Counted from the first letter of the stretch, positions 1 to 6,200 are shown. The stretch is DNA of 6,579 nt from an uncultured Gammaproteobacteria bacterium (GCA_903926285.1 CAIYIP010000369.1:1-6579); one strand, 5' to 3'. Notes: generated by a model not told the origin, from the sequence alone. Program-made: numbers and translations.

Positions 1-49
1 GCAGTTTCGTGCCAATTGCCGTGCGGGAGTTGGTGGGATGCCTGCTGTT

Positions 50-77
50 GCCGCCGCCGCCGCCGCCAAAAAAAAAA
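50..77. repeat. (GCC)6 – A10 simple-sequence tract
   Basis: Six perfect GCC triplets (50–67) are followed immediately by ten A residues (68–77). Such tracts are prone to replication slippage. Three frames run open through the tract. Plus frame 2 reads out as an Ala6-Lys3 tail ending at TGA 98–100. Plus frame 3 reads Pro6-Lys3 and ends at TGA 111–113. A minus frame from an ATG at 109 reads Phe3-Gly6 and runs off the left edge. Any of these could be the edge of a real gene, but too little is visible to choose, so no CDS is called. The plus frames would be gene 3' ends. Confidence 0.9.
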
Positions 78-107
78 CCAGCACTAGAAGCCGTGCGTGA
101 ATGCGAC

Positions 108-157
108 ATGTGACATGTGACCCGAAAACAAAATTGATTGATGTGAACCTCATGTGA
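108..157 (+). repeat. Paired TGTGA motifs, left flank of the unknown ORF
   Basis: ATGTGA occurs at 108–113, 115–120, 141–146 and 152–157, as two close pairs. The word AAAACAAAAT lies between the pairs at 125–134. The same ingredients recur on the other side of the 159–566 ORF: ATGTGAACC at both 141–149 and 574–582, TTGTGA pairs, and AAAACAAAAT. The copies are direct, not inverted, so they do not form a CRP palindrome although TGTGA is the CRP half-site word. They could be remnants of flanking repeats of an inserted segment or low-complexity sequence. Function unknown. Confidence 0.55.
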
Positions 158-158
158 T

Positions 159-566
159 TTGAATAAAATTGAAATGCTATTTCTGATATTCGATGGATTA
201 CACCAGACTCAAGACAGACAGATATCAATGGCGTACTACAAACATGAAAAATATTTCAGCGAGAAGGAGATGAGGGGATGGAGTGTTGCGCGCAAGGTCG
301 AACAGCGTGATTTGAATTGGGCGTTGCGTCTTGAGCATTATGCAGTCCACAACCCCGCGATGTTCGTGAAGATGACTGACGATTGGGCGTCGCAGTTAAG
401 TTTCCCTTACGCGGCTGGGGTTGAGGGCAACATTCTTCACGTTCTCTACACTTCAAGAGAAAACGGCATTCTATCGAACACAATGGAATGGTTCAGTCGC
501 TTGGAAGAATCGATTCTTGCTCAACTGTATGAGTCGGACGAGAAGAGAACGCACTCGTTGGAGTAG
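159..566 (+). CDS. Hypothetical protein, no recognised family
   Basis: I do not recognise this protein. The frame opens after a TGA at 144–146. Possible starts are TTG 159 (135 aa), ATG 174 (130 aa) and ATG 228 (112 aa, beginning MAYYKHEKYF). None has a convincing Shine-Dalgarno, so the start is unresolved. The sequence looks soluble, with no signal peptide or membrane segment. It is fairly rich in charged residues and tryptophan (motifs such as RDLNWALRLEH and TMEWFSRLEES) and ends in a hydrophilic tail KRTHSLE. It is the only credible gene on the plus strand and is convergent with thyA, 113 bp away. It lies in AT-rich DNA bracketed by TGTGA-containing repeats, unlike the housekeeping block to its right. 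This fits an accessory or transferred gene (inference). The length and amino-acid make-up argue for a real gene, but the lack of a ribosome site and of homology keep confidence moderate. Confidence 0.5.
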   Translation: MNKIEMLFLIFDGLHQTQDRQISMAYYKHEKYFSEKEMRGWSVARKVEQRDLNWALRLEHYAVHNPAMFVKMTDDWASQLSFPYAAGVEGNILHVLYTSRENGILSNTMEWFSRLEESILAQLYESDEKRTHSLE

Positions 567-573
567 TAAGTAA

Positions 574-654
574 ATGTGAACCAATGTGTAACATAACCAA
601 CCACCACCTTTGTAACTTACCTTGTGACCTTGTGAGACAAAATAAAAACAAAAT
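574..654 (+). repeat. Paired TGTGA motifs, right flank of the unknown ORF
   Basis: This is the counterpart of the left-flank motifs. ATGTGA at 574–579 is followed by ATGTGT at 584–589, TTGTGA occurs at 622–627 and 630–635, and AAAACAAAAT at 645–654. The ATGTGAACC word plus a nearby ATGTG is shared with 141–156. On the minus strand the 636–660 part is T-rich just past the thyA stop. No GC-rich stem precedes it, so it is not a standard intrinsic terminator. The interval also separates the two convergent genes. Confidence 0.5.
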
Positions 655-679
655 ACAAACTGTGTTGCGTATCTGCGTC

Positions 680-1477
680 TTAAGCCTTCATTGTCATTTT
701 AACAGCTTCGTGACACGTGTACCCTTTTAACACGAAATCGGCGGGAATATACTCGTTAATGTCGTCTTTGGGTGGTCCGACGATTGTAATACTGGGAAAC
801 GGGAATGGTTCACGCACCACTTGCAGTTCCAGAGCGGCTACATGTTCTTGATAAATGTGCGCGTTACCGAGCACATAGACGAGCTCGTGCGCTATTAACC
901 CGCAATGATGCGCCAGCAAGTGTGTGAGCAAGGAGTACGACGCAATATTGAACGGCACGCCCAGAAAAGTGTCTGCCGACCTTTGATAGAGCTGGCACGA
1001 TAACTTTCCGTTCGCGACATAAAACTGGAACAACGCGTGGCACGGTGGCAGCGCCATTTCGTCGACGAAGGTCGGGTTGTAGGCAACCACCATGTGACGG
1101 CGCGAATCCGGGTTATTTTTGATGCTATGCAGTACCTTGCTGATCTGGTCGATTGTGGTGCCGTCCTTGCCAGGCCATGCGCGCCACTGGCGGCCGTACA
1201 CCGGGCCGAGGTCGCCGTTGGCATCGGCCCACTCGTTCCAGATGCTCACACCATTGTCCTGCAGATATTTGATGTTGGTGTCGCCAGTCAGGAACCACAG
1301 TAGCTCATGGATGATCGAACGCACATGTAATTTTTTTGTCGTGACGAGCGGAAAACCCTGCGCAAGATCAAAGCGCATCTGATGCCCGAACACGGACAAC
1401 GTACCGGTACCCGTGCGATCTGCTTTTTTTACCCCTTCAGCGAGTATGCGCTGCATGAGGTCCAGGTATTGCTGCAT
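680..1477 (-). CDS. thyA: Thymidylate synthase ThyA
   Basis: Makes dTMP from dUMP using 5,10-methylenetetrahydrofolate, yielding dihydrofolate; cytoplasmic homodimer. The ATG at 1477 gives 265 residues, near the E. coli length of 264, and is preceded by AGGAA; a longer frame from 1513 adds 12 residues the family lacks. From this start the known catalytic residues fall at E. coli numbering: Arg21 (DRTGTGT), Arg126–Arg127 (PDSRR), the nucleophile Cys146 (ALPPCHA), Arg166, Asp169, Asn177 (FNIASY), His207 and Tyr209. Two places differ from E. coli. VAYNPTFVDEM replaces the usual SAWN segment, and GNAHIY replaces GDTHLY, putting Asn at 205. The C-terminus ends MTMKA, not APVAI. All essential residues remain, so the enzyme is probably active. 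It is last in the rppH–ptsP–lgt–thyA order, with a 236-bp gap from lgt occupied by an inverted-repeat element. Confidence 0.97.
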   Translation of the reverse strand: MQQYLDLMQRILAEGVKKADRTGTGTLSVFGHQMRFDLAQGFPLVTTKKLHVRSIIHELLWFLTGDTNIKYLQDNGVSIWNEWADANGDLGPVYGRQWRAWPGKDGTTIDQISKVLHSIKNNPDSRRHMVVAYNPTFVDEMALPPCHALFQFYVANGKLSCQLYQRSADTFLGVPFNIASYSLLTHLLAHHCGLIAHELVYVLGNAHIYQEHVAALELQVVREPFPFPSITIVGPPKDDINEYIPADFVLKGYTCHEAVKMTMKA

Positions 1478-1482
1478 GTTGG

Positions 1483-1487
1483 TTCCT
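1483..1487 (-). promoter_or_regulatory. thyA ribosome binding site
   Basis: On the minus strand AGGAA (1487–1483) sits 5 nt before ATG 1477 in the context GCAGGAACCAAC-ATG. This is the clearest Shine-Dalgarno in the window. It selects the 265-residue start over the in-frame ATG at 1513. Confidence 0.75.
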
Positions 1488-1536
1488 GCAGGTGAAAGTG
1501 AGAACTTAGCCAAATGGCAAACCTGTGGTCGGTCTG

Positions 1537-1670
1537 GAATGGTGCTGGCTTAGGGCCTTCTCCATGAAGATTTCGGGGACCGCGTGAATACATCCCTGTA
1601 GCTTCCGTTCGCATCCATGCGAACGATTCCCCTGCACTTTCATGGAGAAGGCCCTAAGCCAGCACCATTC
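1537..1670. repeat. Intergenic inverted-repeat element (MITE/REP-like)
   Basis: Two perfectly complementary 32-bp arms, 1537–1568 (begins GAATGGTGCTGGCTTAGG) and 1639–1670, enclose a 70-bp centre. The centre contains a second perfect hairpin with a 2-nt loop: CGTTCGCAT 1606–1614 and ATGCGAACG 1617–1625. GGGG 1575–1578 and CCCC 1629–1632 can add to the inner stem. No transposase is encoded. CGGTCTG abuts the left arm (1530–1536) and recurs at 1696–1702, 25 bp past the right arm, so it is not a clean target-site duplication. The element lies in the lgt–thyA spacer. In an lgt–thyA transcript it would form a long stem that could pause or protect RNA ends. No T-run follows either arm, so it is not a typical intrinsic terminator. 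From memory, the centre (minus strand, ACAGGGATGTATTCACG) resembles repeats dispersed in gammaproteobacterial genomes; this was not checked. Confidence 0.88.
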
Positions 1671-1713
1671 TGTTCTGTTTACATTTTGTTCTTAGCGGTC
1701 TGTTCCTGTTTTT

Positions 1714-2523
1714 TCAGCGGCGGATAGCCGCACTGTTGAAACTATCGCGCTTATAGGCCAGCCACAAAACAATCAGGCCAACAATAATCATCGGCAACGA
1801 TAACTGCTGTCCACGGCTCATCCAGTCGAAAGCAACAAAACCAAGACCGGCGTCGGGCTCGCGAAAAAATTCCACCATAAAACGAAACAAGCCGTAACCC
1901 ACGCTGAACATCGCGGCCACAGCAAAACGCGGTCGCGGCTTGCTGGAATACCACCAGAGCAGAATGAAGAGCAGGAAGCCTTCAAGTGCAAATTGATAAA
2001 GCTGGGAAGGATGGCGCGGCATGCCAGTGGGATCGGCAGGGAAAATCATTGCCCATGGCACATCAGTCACCCGACCCCAAAGTTCGCCGTTAATGAAGTT
2101 ACCCAGGCGTCCAGCACCAAGACCAATGGGACAGAGCGGAGCGACGAAATCCAGCACTTCATAAGCTGACTTGCCGACACTGCGTGCAAACACCATCATC
2201 GCAGTGACAACACCCAGAAAACCACCATGAAAACTCATGCCGCCCTGCCAGACCTTGAACAACATAACGGGGTCTGCGAGGAAATCGGCGAAATCGTAGA
2301 ACAACACATAACCAATACGGCCGCCAAGAATAACGCCAAGCATGCCATTGGTGATGAGATCGGCAACCTGTTGCCGCGTCCATCCTGAGCCGGGTCGATC
2401 CGCACGTTTGTTGCCAAGCCACCAGGCGGCCGCGAAACCCGTCAGGTACGTCAGCGCATACCAGCGAATCTTGAGCGGACCAAGCGCAAGCGCAACGGGA
2501 TCAATCTGGGGAAAGGGCAACAT
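1714..2523 (-). CDS. lgt: Prolipoprotein diacylglyceryl transferase Lgt
   Basis: Inner-membrane enzyme that transfers diacylglycerol from phosphatidylglycerol to the lipobox cysteine of prolipoproteins, the first step of lipoprotein maturation. The 269 residues contain several hydrophobic segments (about 18–37, 55–76, 90–112, 124–140, 182–197, 203–216 and 243–257), matching the seven-helix family fold. The family signature is intact: GRLGNFINGE at 138–147, with the conserved HGG at 99–101 (the catalytic-region His), GRIGYVLFY at 68–76, HPSQLY at 171–176 and RFMVEFFREPD at 214–224. It is somewhat shorter than E. coli Lgt (291 aa), mainly at the C-terminus. The ATG at 2523 gives the expected N-terminus (FPQIDPVALALGPLKIRWY) but has no strong Shine-Dalgarno. 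It lies 217 bp downstream of ptsP and 236 bp upstream of thyA, so it may have its own promoter. Confidence 0.98.
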   Translation of the reverse strand: MLPFPQIDPVALALGPLKIRWYALTYLTGFAAAWWLGNKRADRPGSGWTRQQVADLITNGMLGVILGGRIGYVLFYDFADFLADPVMLFKVWQGGMSFHGGFLGVVTAMMVFARSVGKSAYEVLDFVAPLCPIGLGAGRLGNFINGELWGRVTDVPWAMIFPADPTGMPRHPSQLYQFALEGFLLFILLWWYSSKPRPRFAVAAMFSVGYGLFRFMVEFFREPDAGLGFVAFDWMSRGQQLSLPMIIVGLIVLWLAYKRDSFNSAAIRR

Positions 2524-2740
2524 GGATAATACTTGTACCGGAAAGCTTCAGTGCCGGGAGTATAACCAAAGGGCTGGATGGGGGCGACTTAAAGTGCTGG
2601 CCTGTAAAGGGCGCACTACTGGCAACGCGAGGTCATCCGTGGTTTGGAGCGGGCGCCTTGGGAGGAGAAACCACCTTAGGCAACGGGATACAAGCTTTGC
2701 GATCATGAAAGGGGCAATTAGCACGGGCCAATAATCGCGA

Positions 2741-5014
2741 CTAACTCGTCCGCGACGACCGCAACAACTTATCGACGCCCGCGTTATGCAACTCCTCATC
2801 AATGAGCGCTTTGACTGACTCGGTATCCTCCTGCTCCAGCGCCTTCGCGAGTAGTTCCTGCGCCTGCACCATCGTGAGGTTGCGAATAACTGACTTCACC
2901 TTGAGCAGGTTGGTGGCATTCATCGACAAAATCTCAAACCCCATCGCCATCAATAACACCGCAGCTGCGGGATTGCCGGCCATTTCGCCGCAGATGCTGA
3001 GGGACTTGCCTGCGGCGCGTACGTCGGTCGCAATTTTTTGCATCACGCGCAGCACGGCCGGATGCAGGTTGGAGAAAAGATTGGATACACGCGAGTTGTT
3101 GCGATCAACCGCAAGCATGTATTGCGTAAGGTCGTTGCTGCCGACCGACACAAAGTCGGCGCGTTTGACGATAGCATCCACCTGGTAGGCCATTGCGGGC
3201 ACTTCGATCATCACGCCGATCGGTGGCAGTTTTACGGCATGACCTTCTTCGAACAGTTCACGATGCGCGCGGCGGATGAGCATGATGGAGGTGTCGATTT
3301 CCTTCACGTTGCTGATCATCGGCAGCAGTATCTGCAGGTTGTTGAGACCTTCGCTGGCGCGCATCATCGCGCGCACCTGGCCGAGGAATAATTCCGGATG
3401 ATCCATGCTCACGCGAATGCCGCGCCAGCCGAGAAAGGGATTGTCTTCCTTGATCGGGAAATACGGCAGGGGTTTGTCGCCGCCAATGTCGAGTGTGCGC
3501 ATCGTTACCATCTTTGGGTGAAACGCTTCGAGTTGCTGGCGGTAGATCTCGGCCTGCTCGCTTTCGGTAGGGAACTGTTCGCGCAACATGAATGGCACTT
3601 CGGTGCGGAAGAGGCCTATGCCTTCAGCACCACGTTCGCGCGAGCGCAATACGTCGGTCAGCAAGCCTGTATTGACCCACAGTTGCACGCGATGGCCATC
3701 AAGCGTTTCGCAGGGCAGATCCTTGATGGTTTCGAGCTCGCTGGTGAGCAGCACTTCTTCGCGTACGATTTCCTGGTAACGCTCGCGCAATTCCGGCGAC
3801 GGGTTGCTGAACACCTTGCCGTTGTAGCCATCGACAATCAGCTGCTTGCCGTCGAGTTCGGCAAACGGCAGATCGCCCACACCCATCACTGCTGGCAAAC
3901 CCATCGCGCGCGCGAGAATCGCAACGTGCGCATGTGCCGAGCCACGGGCGGACACTACGGCGATCAGTTTTTCCTTGGGCACTTCGGCGAGCATTGCGGC
4001 AGAAAGTTCTTCACTGACCAGAATGCAGCGATCGGGATAACTCGTGGAACCTTTCTGTTTTTGCTGCAGGTAGAACAGCACACGACTGCAAAGGTCTTTG
4101 ATGTCGGTCGCGCGTTCGCGCAAGTAATCATCACCAATCTGCTCGAGCGCATCGACGTGCATAAGGGCAATCTCCGCAAGCGCGCCCTGTGCCCAGTTGT
4201 CCTTCTTGATGAGGTTCACTACTTCGGTGCCGAGTGCGTTGTCGCTCAGCATGTGCAGGTAAGCGTCGAACAGCTCACGCTCCTCAGGCCGCAACTGGCC
4301 CTTGATCTTGTTCTTGAGTTCGCTGATGTCCAGTCGTACGGCATTCAGGCACTCGTTGAAGAAAATGATTTCGGCCTTGATGTCCTTGCAGGGACGTGGC
4401 GGAATTGCGCGCAAGTCCGCAGGCGGGAATACAGCCATCGCTACGCCTATAGCGACACCCGGGGCACCTGGCACGCCGTTAAAACTCGGATCAGCGGCAT
4501 GAAGGCCGCTGGGGCTGAAGCCTTCAACTGCGCCTCTCGCTTCGGCATTCGCGATGATGCCTGCAAGCTGTGCTGAAAGAGTGATCAGGAAAGCTTCGTC
4601 TTCGGGATCGAACACGCGGCTGTCGATTTGTTGCACAACCAATACACCAAGCACCTGGCCATGGTGGATTACGGGAACGCCGAGAAACGAATCAAATTCT
4701 TCTTCGCGGGTTTCGGGCAGGTAAAAGTAACGAGGATGAGAGCGGGCCTTGTCGAGATTGACGGGCTCGGCGCGTTGCGACACAAGACCAACGAGGCCTT
4801 CGCCCGGAGCGAGACTGACGCGCCCAACTGCGATTTGATCAAGCCCCTTGGTGGCCATCAGCACATAACGGCCAATGTTCTTGTCGAGTAGGTAGACCGA
4901 GCACACCTTGGTGCCCATGGCTTGTTGCACGCGACGCACAATGATGTTGAGAGTGGCGGTTAGATCGCGCGCCCCATTTACTTCCTGAATTATGCTGCGT
5001 AGTTTTTCCAGCAT
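2741..5014 (-). CDS. ptsP: PTS-Ntr enzyme I (PtsP, GAF + PEP phosphotransferase)
   Basis: First protein of the nitrogen-related phosphotransferase system. It autophosphorylates from phosphoenolpyruvate and passes phosphate to NPr (PtsO) and then EIIA-Ntr (PtsN), a regulatory relay, not sugar import; cytoplasmic. Its 757 residues are close to E. coli PtsP (748). A GAF sensor domain spans about 17–155. The HPr-binding and swivelling phosphohistidine domains follow, with the motif GSAHAHVAILAR placing the phosphorylated His at 363. The PEP-binding barrel then carries GIGLFRTE (465–472), IGGDKPL (510–516), NPFLGWRGIR (525–534), GVMIEVP (600–606), FVSVGSNDLTQY (621–632) and the active-site Cys675 in ICGEMAG. 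The residue before the phospho-His is Ala where Ser or Thr is usual. The ATG at 5014 has a weak GGAT 8 nt upstream. It lies 60 bp downstream of rppH, probably co-transcribed. ptsO and ptsN are not in this window. Confidence 0.98.
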   Translation of the reverse strand: MLEKLRSIIQEVNGARDLTATLNIIVRRVQQAMGTKVCSVYLLDKNIGRYVLMATKGLDQIAVGRVSLAPGEGLVGLVSQRAEPVNLDKARSHPRYFYLPETREEEFDSFLGVPVIHHGQVLGVLVVQQIDSRVFDPEDEAFLITLSAQLAGIIANAEARGAVEGFSPSGLHAADPSFNGVPGAPGVAIGVAMAVFPPADLRAIPPRPCKDIKAEIIFFNECLNAVRLDISELKNKIKGQLRPEERELFDAYLHMLSDNALGTEVVNLIKKDNWAQGALAEIALMHVDALEQIGDDYLRERATDIKDLCSRVLFYLQQKQKGSTSYPDRCILVSEELSAAMLAEVPKEKLIAVVSARGSAHAHVAILARAMGLPAVMGVGDLPFAELDGKQLIVDGYNGKVFSNPSPELRERYQEIVREEVLLTSELETIKDLPCETLDGHRVQLWVNTGLLTDVLRSRERGAEGIGLFRTEVPFMLREQFPTESEQAEIYRQQLEAFHPKMVTMRTLDIGGDKPLPYFPIKEDNPFLGWRGIRVSMDHPELFLGQVRAMMRASEGLNNLQILLPMISNVKEIDTSIMLIRRAHRELFEEGHAVKLPPIGVMIEVPAMAYQVDAIVKRADFVSVGSNDLTQYMLAVDRNNSRVSNLFSNLHPAVLRVMQKIATDVRAAGKSLSICGEMAGNPAAAVLLMAMGFEILSMNATNLLKVKSVIRNLTMVQAQELLAKALEQEDTESVKALIDEELHNAGVDKLLRSSRTS

Positions 5015-5074
5015 GTACGGTTATCCATTGTGATCACCCGATTCTGCAACCCGGTTCTTGTAAATCTCTGGCTG

Positions 5075-5569
5075 TCAGTTCCTTAACAACTCCATGGCCT
5101 TGTTATACGCCACCTGCAATTCGTCCAGCGCTTTCTTGTATACGTTACGTTTGAACTCTACGACATGTACCGGCGCTTCCCAGTAGTCGATCCAGCGGAA
5201 ATTGTCGAACTCGGCCTTGCTGCCCTTGTCGAAGCTGATCTTGCTGCCATCACCCACAAGCCGCAGCAAAAACCACAGCTGCTTCTGGCCGATGCAGACA
5301 GGATGGGACTTTTGCCGGATCAGGTGTGGCGGTAATTCATAATGCAGCCAGGATGAAGTTGCGGCGACAACTTCGATATCCTCATGGGTCAGGCCAACTT
5401 CTTCGTGTAGCTCGCGCAACGCTGCGTCGCGCGGCTGCTCATTGCGCTGAATGCCGCCCTGCGGAAACTGCCAGGCTTCCTGGCCTATGCGTTTGGCCCA
5501 CAGCAGTTTGCCCTCATCATTAAAAATGATCAGGCCTACATTGGGTCTGTAGCCATCGGCGTCTATCAC
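5075..5569 (-). CDS. rppH: RNA pyrophosphohydrolase RppH (Nudix)
   Basis: Removes pyrophosphate from the 5' triphosphate end of mRNAs (in E. coli, triggering RNase E decay); also described as an Ap5A-type hydrolase (NudH). The 164-residue protein opens with the family start MIDADGYRPNVG, encoded from a GTG at 5569; no ATG fits. The Nudix box is complete: Gly38, Glu44, Arg52-Glu53-Leu54, Glu56-Glu57 and Gly59 (GX5EX7REUXEEXGU). Conserved WQFPQGG (33–39), PVCIGQKQLWFLL and FKRNVYKKAL also match RppH. It ends at LLRN without the longer basic tail of the E. coli enzyme (about 176 aa). No clear Shine-Dalgarno precedes the GTG, so translation may be modest or coupled to upstream events. It lies 61 bp after gcvH and 60 bp before ptsP; the rppH–ptsP pairing is conserved in gammaproteobacteria. 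Confidence 0.96.
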   Translation of the reverse strand: MIDADGYRPNVGLIIFNDEGKLLWAKRIGQEAWQFPQGGIQRNEQPRDAALRELHEEVGLTHEDIEVVAATSSWLHYELPPHLIRQKSHPVCIGQKQLWFLLRLVGDGSKISFDKGSKAEFDNFRWIDYWEAPVHVVEFKRNVYKKALDELQVAYNKAMELLRN

Positions 5570-5630
5570 TTGTGCAACCAGCGGTGTGAGTTATGACCAG
5601 GATGCAAACACGAAAGGCTCGGCTCGACGC

Positions 5631-6017
5631 TTACGCGGAGCAGGTTTCTGCGTATTCGCTGGCGTTGAGAAGTTCCTCAAGCTCGCCTGTGTCAGTCATC
5701 TGGATCTTGAGAATCCAGCCCTTGTCATAGGGAGAGGAATTGATAAGTTCGGGAGTATTCTTCAGCGCTTCGTTAACTGCCAGTACTGCACCTGAAACCG
5801 GCGCGTAGATATCGGAAGCGGTTTTGACCGATTCCACCACACTGATTTCATTGCCAGCACTGATCTCGCTGTTTACCTCGGGCAGTTCTACAAATACCAC
5901 ATCGCCTAATTCGGACTGGGCGTAGTCGGTGATGCCCACGGTGGCAACGCCGTCATCATCCAGATGCAGCCATACGTGTGCTTCAGTGTAGTAAAAATCG
6001 ACCGGTGTGTTATTCAT
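5631..6017 (-). CDS. gcvH: Glycine cleavage system H protein GcvH
   Basis: Lipoyl carrier of the glycine cleavage system. Its lipoyl-lysine arm shuttles the aminomethyl group from the P protein to the T protein and is reoxidised by the L protein, feeding 5,10-methylenetetrahydrofolate; cytoplasmic. The full-length 128-residue protein (E. coli 129) carries the lipoylation motif ESVKTASDIYAPVSG with the modified lysine at 65. Other family motifs are HVWL, VGITDYAQSELGDVVFVELPEV, NSSPYDKGWILKI and a C-terminal LLNASEY helix. The ATG at 6017 matches the family start; the nearest purine-rich stretch (GAGAGGGG) is over 20 nt away, so the ribosome site is weak. gcvP and gcvT are absent from the window, so here gcvH stands apart from its partners. 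A candidate sigma70 promoter with 22-bp repeats lies just upstream. Glycine or one-carbon control through those repeats is inference. Confidence 0.97.
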   Translation of the reverse strand: MNNTPVDFYYTEAHVWLHLDDDGVATVGITDYAQSELGDVVFVELPEVNSEISAGNEISVVESVKTASDIYAPVSGAVLAVNEALKNTPELINSSPYDKGWILKIQMTDTGELEELLNASEYAETCSA

Positions 6018-6062
6018 TTTTATAATGCGCTGGAGCTAGACCCCTCTCAATGACATGCCTAC

Positions 6063-6091
6063 ATCATAGGGAAGACATAGGCTGCCTGCAA
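6063..6091 (-). promoter_or_regulatory. Candidate sigma70 promoter of gcvH
   Basis: On the minus strand TTGCAG (6091–6086) and TATGAT (6068–6063) are separated by exactly 17 bp. The -10 matches the consensus at 5 of 6 bases and the -35 at 3 of 6. Transcription would start near 6056, leaving a leader of about 39 nt before ATG 6017. The weak -35 overlaps the first copy of the 22-bp repeat, the usual arrangement for an activator-dependent promoter. The leader region also has GCCTA 6057–6061 and TAGGC 6078–6082 as a weak inverted repeat. Predicted by eye only. Confidence 0.5.
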
Positions 6092-6150
6092 GGCGAAAAT
6101 AGTCTTCCTGCAAGGCAAAAATGGTCTTACATCAAGGCGAAAAATCATGC
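6085..6150. repeat. 22-bp tandem repeat upstream of gcvH
   Basis: Two adjacent 22-bp units, 6085–6106 and 6107–6128, agree at 20 of 22 positions. Both begin CCTGCAAGGC and end GTCTT; they differ at unit positions 11 and 17. A degenerate third copy follows (from 6129), keeping CAAGGCGAAAA at the same phase. The period equals about two helical turns, so equivalent bases face the same side of the DNA. The array starts at the candidate gcvH -35 box and extends upstream from roughly -30 to -95, where an activator or repressor array is expected. No known operator is recognised. Confidence 0.8.
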
Positions 6151-6200
6151 AAAGACAAGGCAGTACGGCAGCATATTAGAGAGGGAAAAGTGGTGGCTTT

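Noticed and set aside
1..109. Minus-strand gene starting at ATG 109 and running off the left edge
   Set aside because: No ribosome site, and the Phe3-Gly6 stretch is just the simple repeat read backwards; not distinguishable from the competing plus frames.
567..679. Integron attC site or bidirectional terminator between the unknown ORF and thyA
   Set aside because: No paired attC core sites and no GC-rich stem with T-run are visible; only AT-rich sequence and TGTGA motifs.
1429..1614. 61-residue minus frame overlapping the inverted repeat and thyA start
   Set aside because: It runs through the repeat element into thyA in another frame, with no ribosome site; an accidental product of the repeat sequence.
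1530..1702. CGGTCTG direct repeats as target-site duplication of the inverted-repeat element
   Set aside because: The left copy touches the arm but the right copy is 25 bp past the other arm, so the ends are not symmetric; chance is likely.
2559..2564. TATACT as a -10 box for lgt
   Set aside because: A good -10 hexamer on the minus strand, but no acceptable -35 at 16–18 bp (TCGCCC-like) and no extended -10; too weak to call.
2548..2802. 84-residue minus frame in the ptsP–lgt spacer
   Set aside because: It overlaps the ptsP 3' end out of frame and has no recognisable domain or ribosome site.
3398..4576. 392-codon plus-strand open frame
   Set aside because: It is fully antisense to ptsP, whose motifs are intact. 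Composition (His/Ala/Arg-rich, no domain) is typical of an antisense shadow frame.
6018..6062. Glycine riboswitch in the gcvH leader
   Set aside because: The predicted leader is only about 39 nt and lacks the conserved aptamer cores; far too short.
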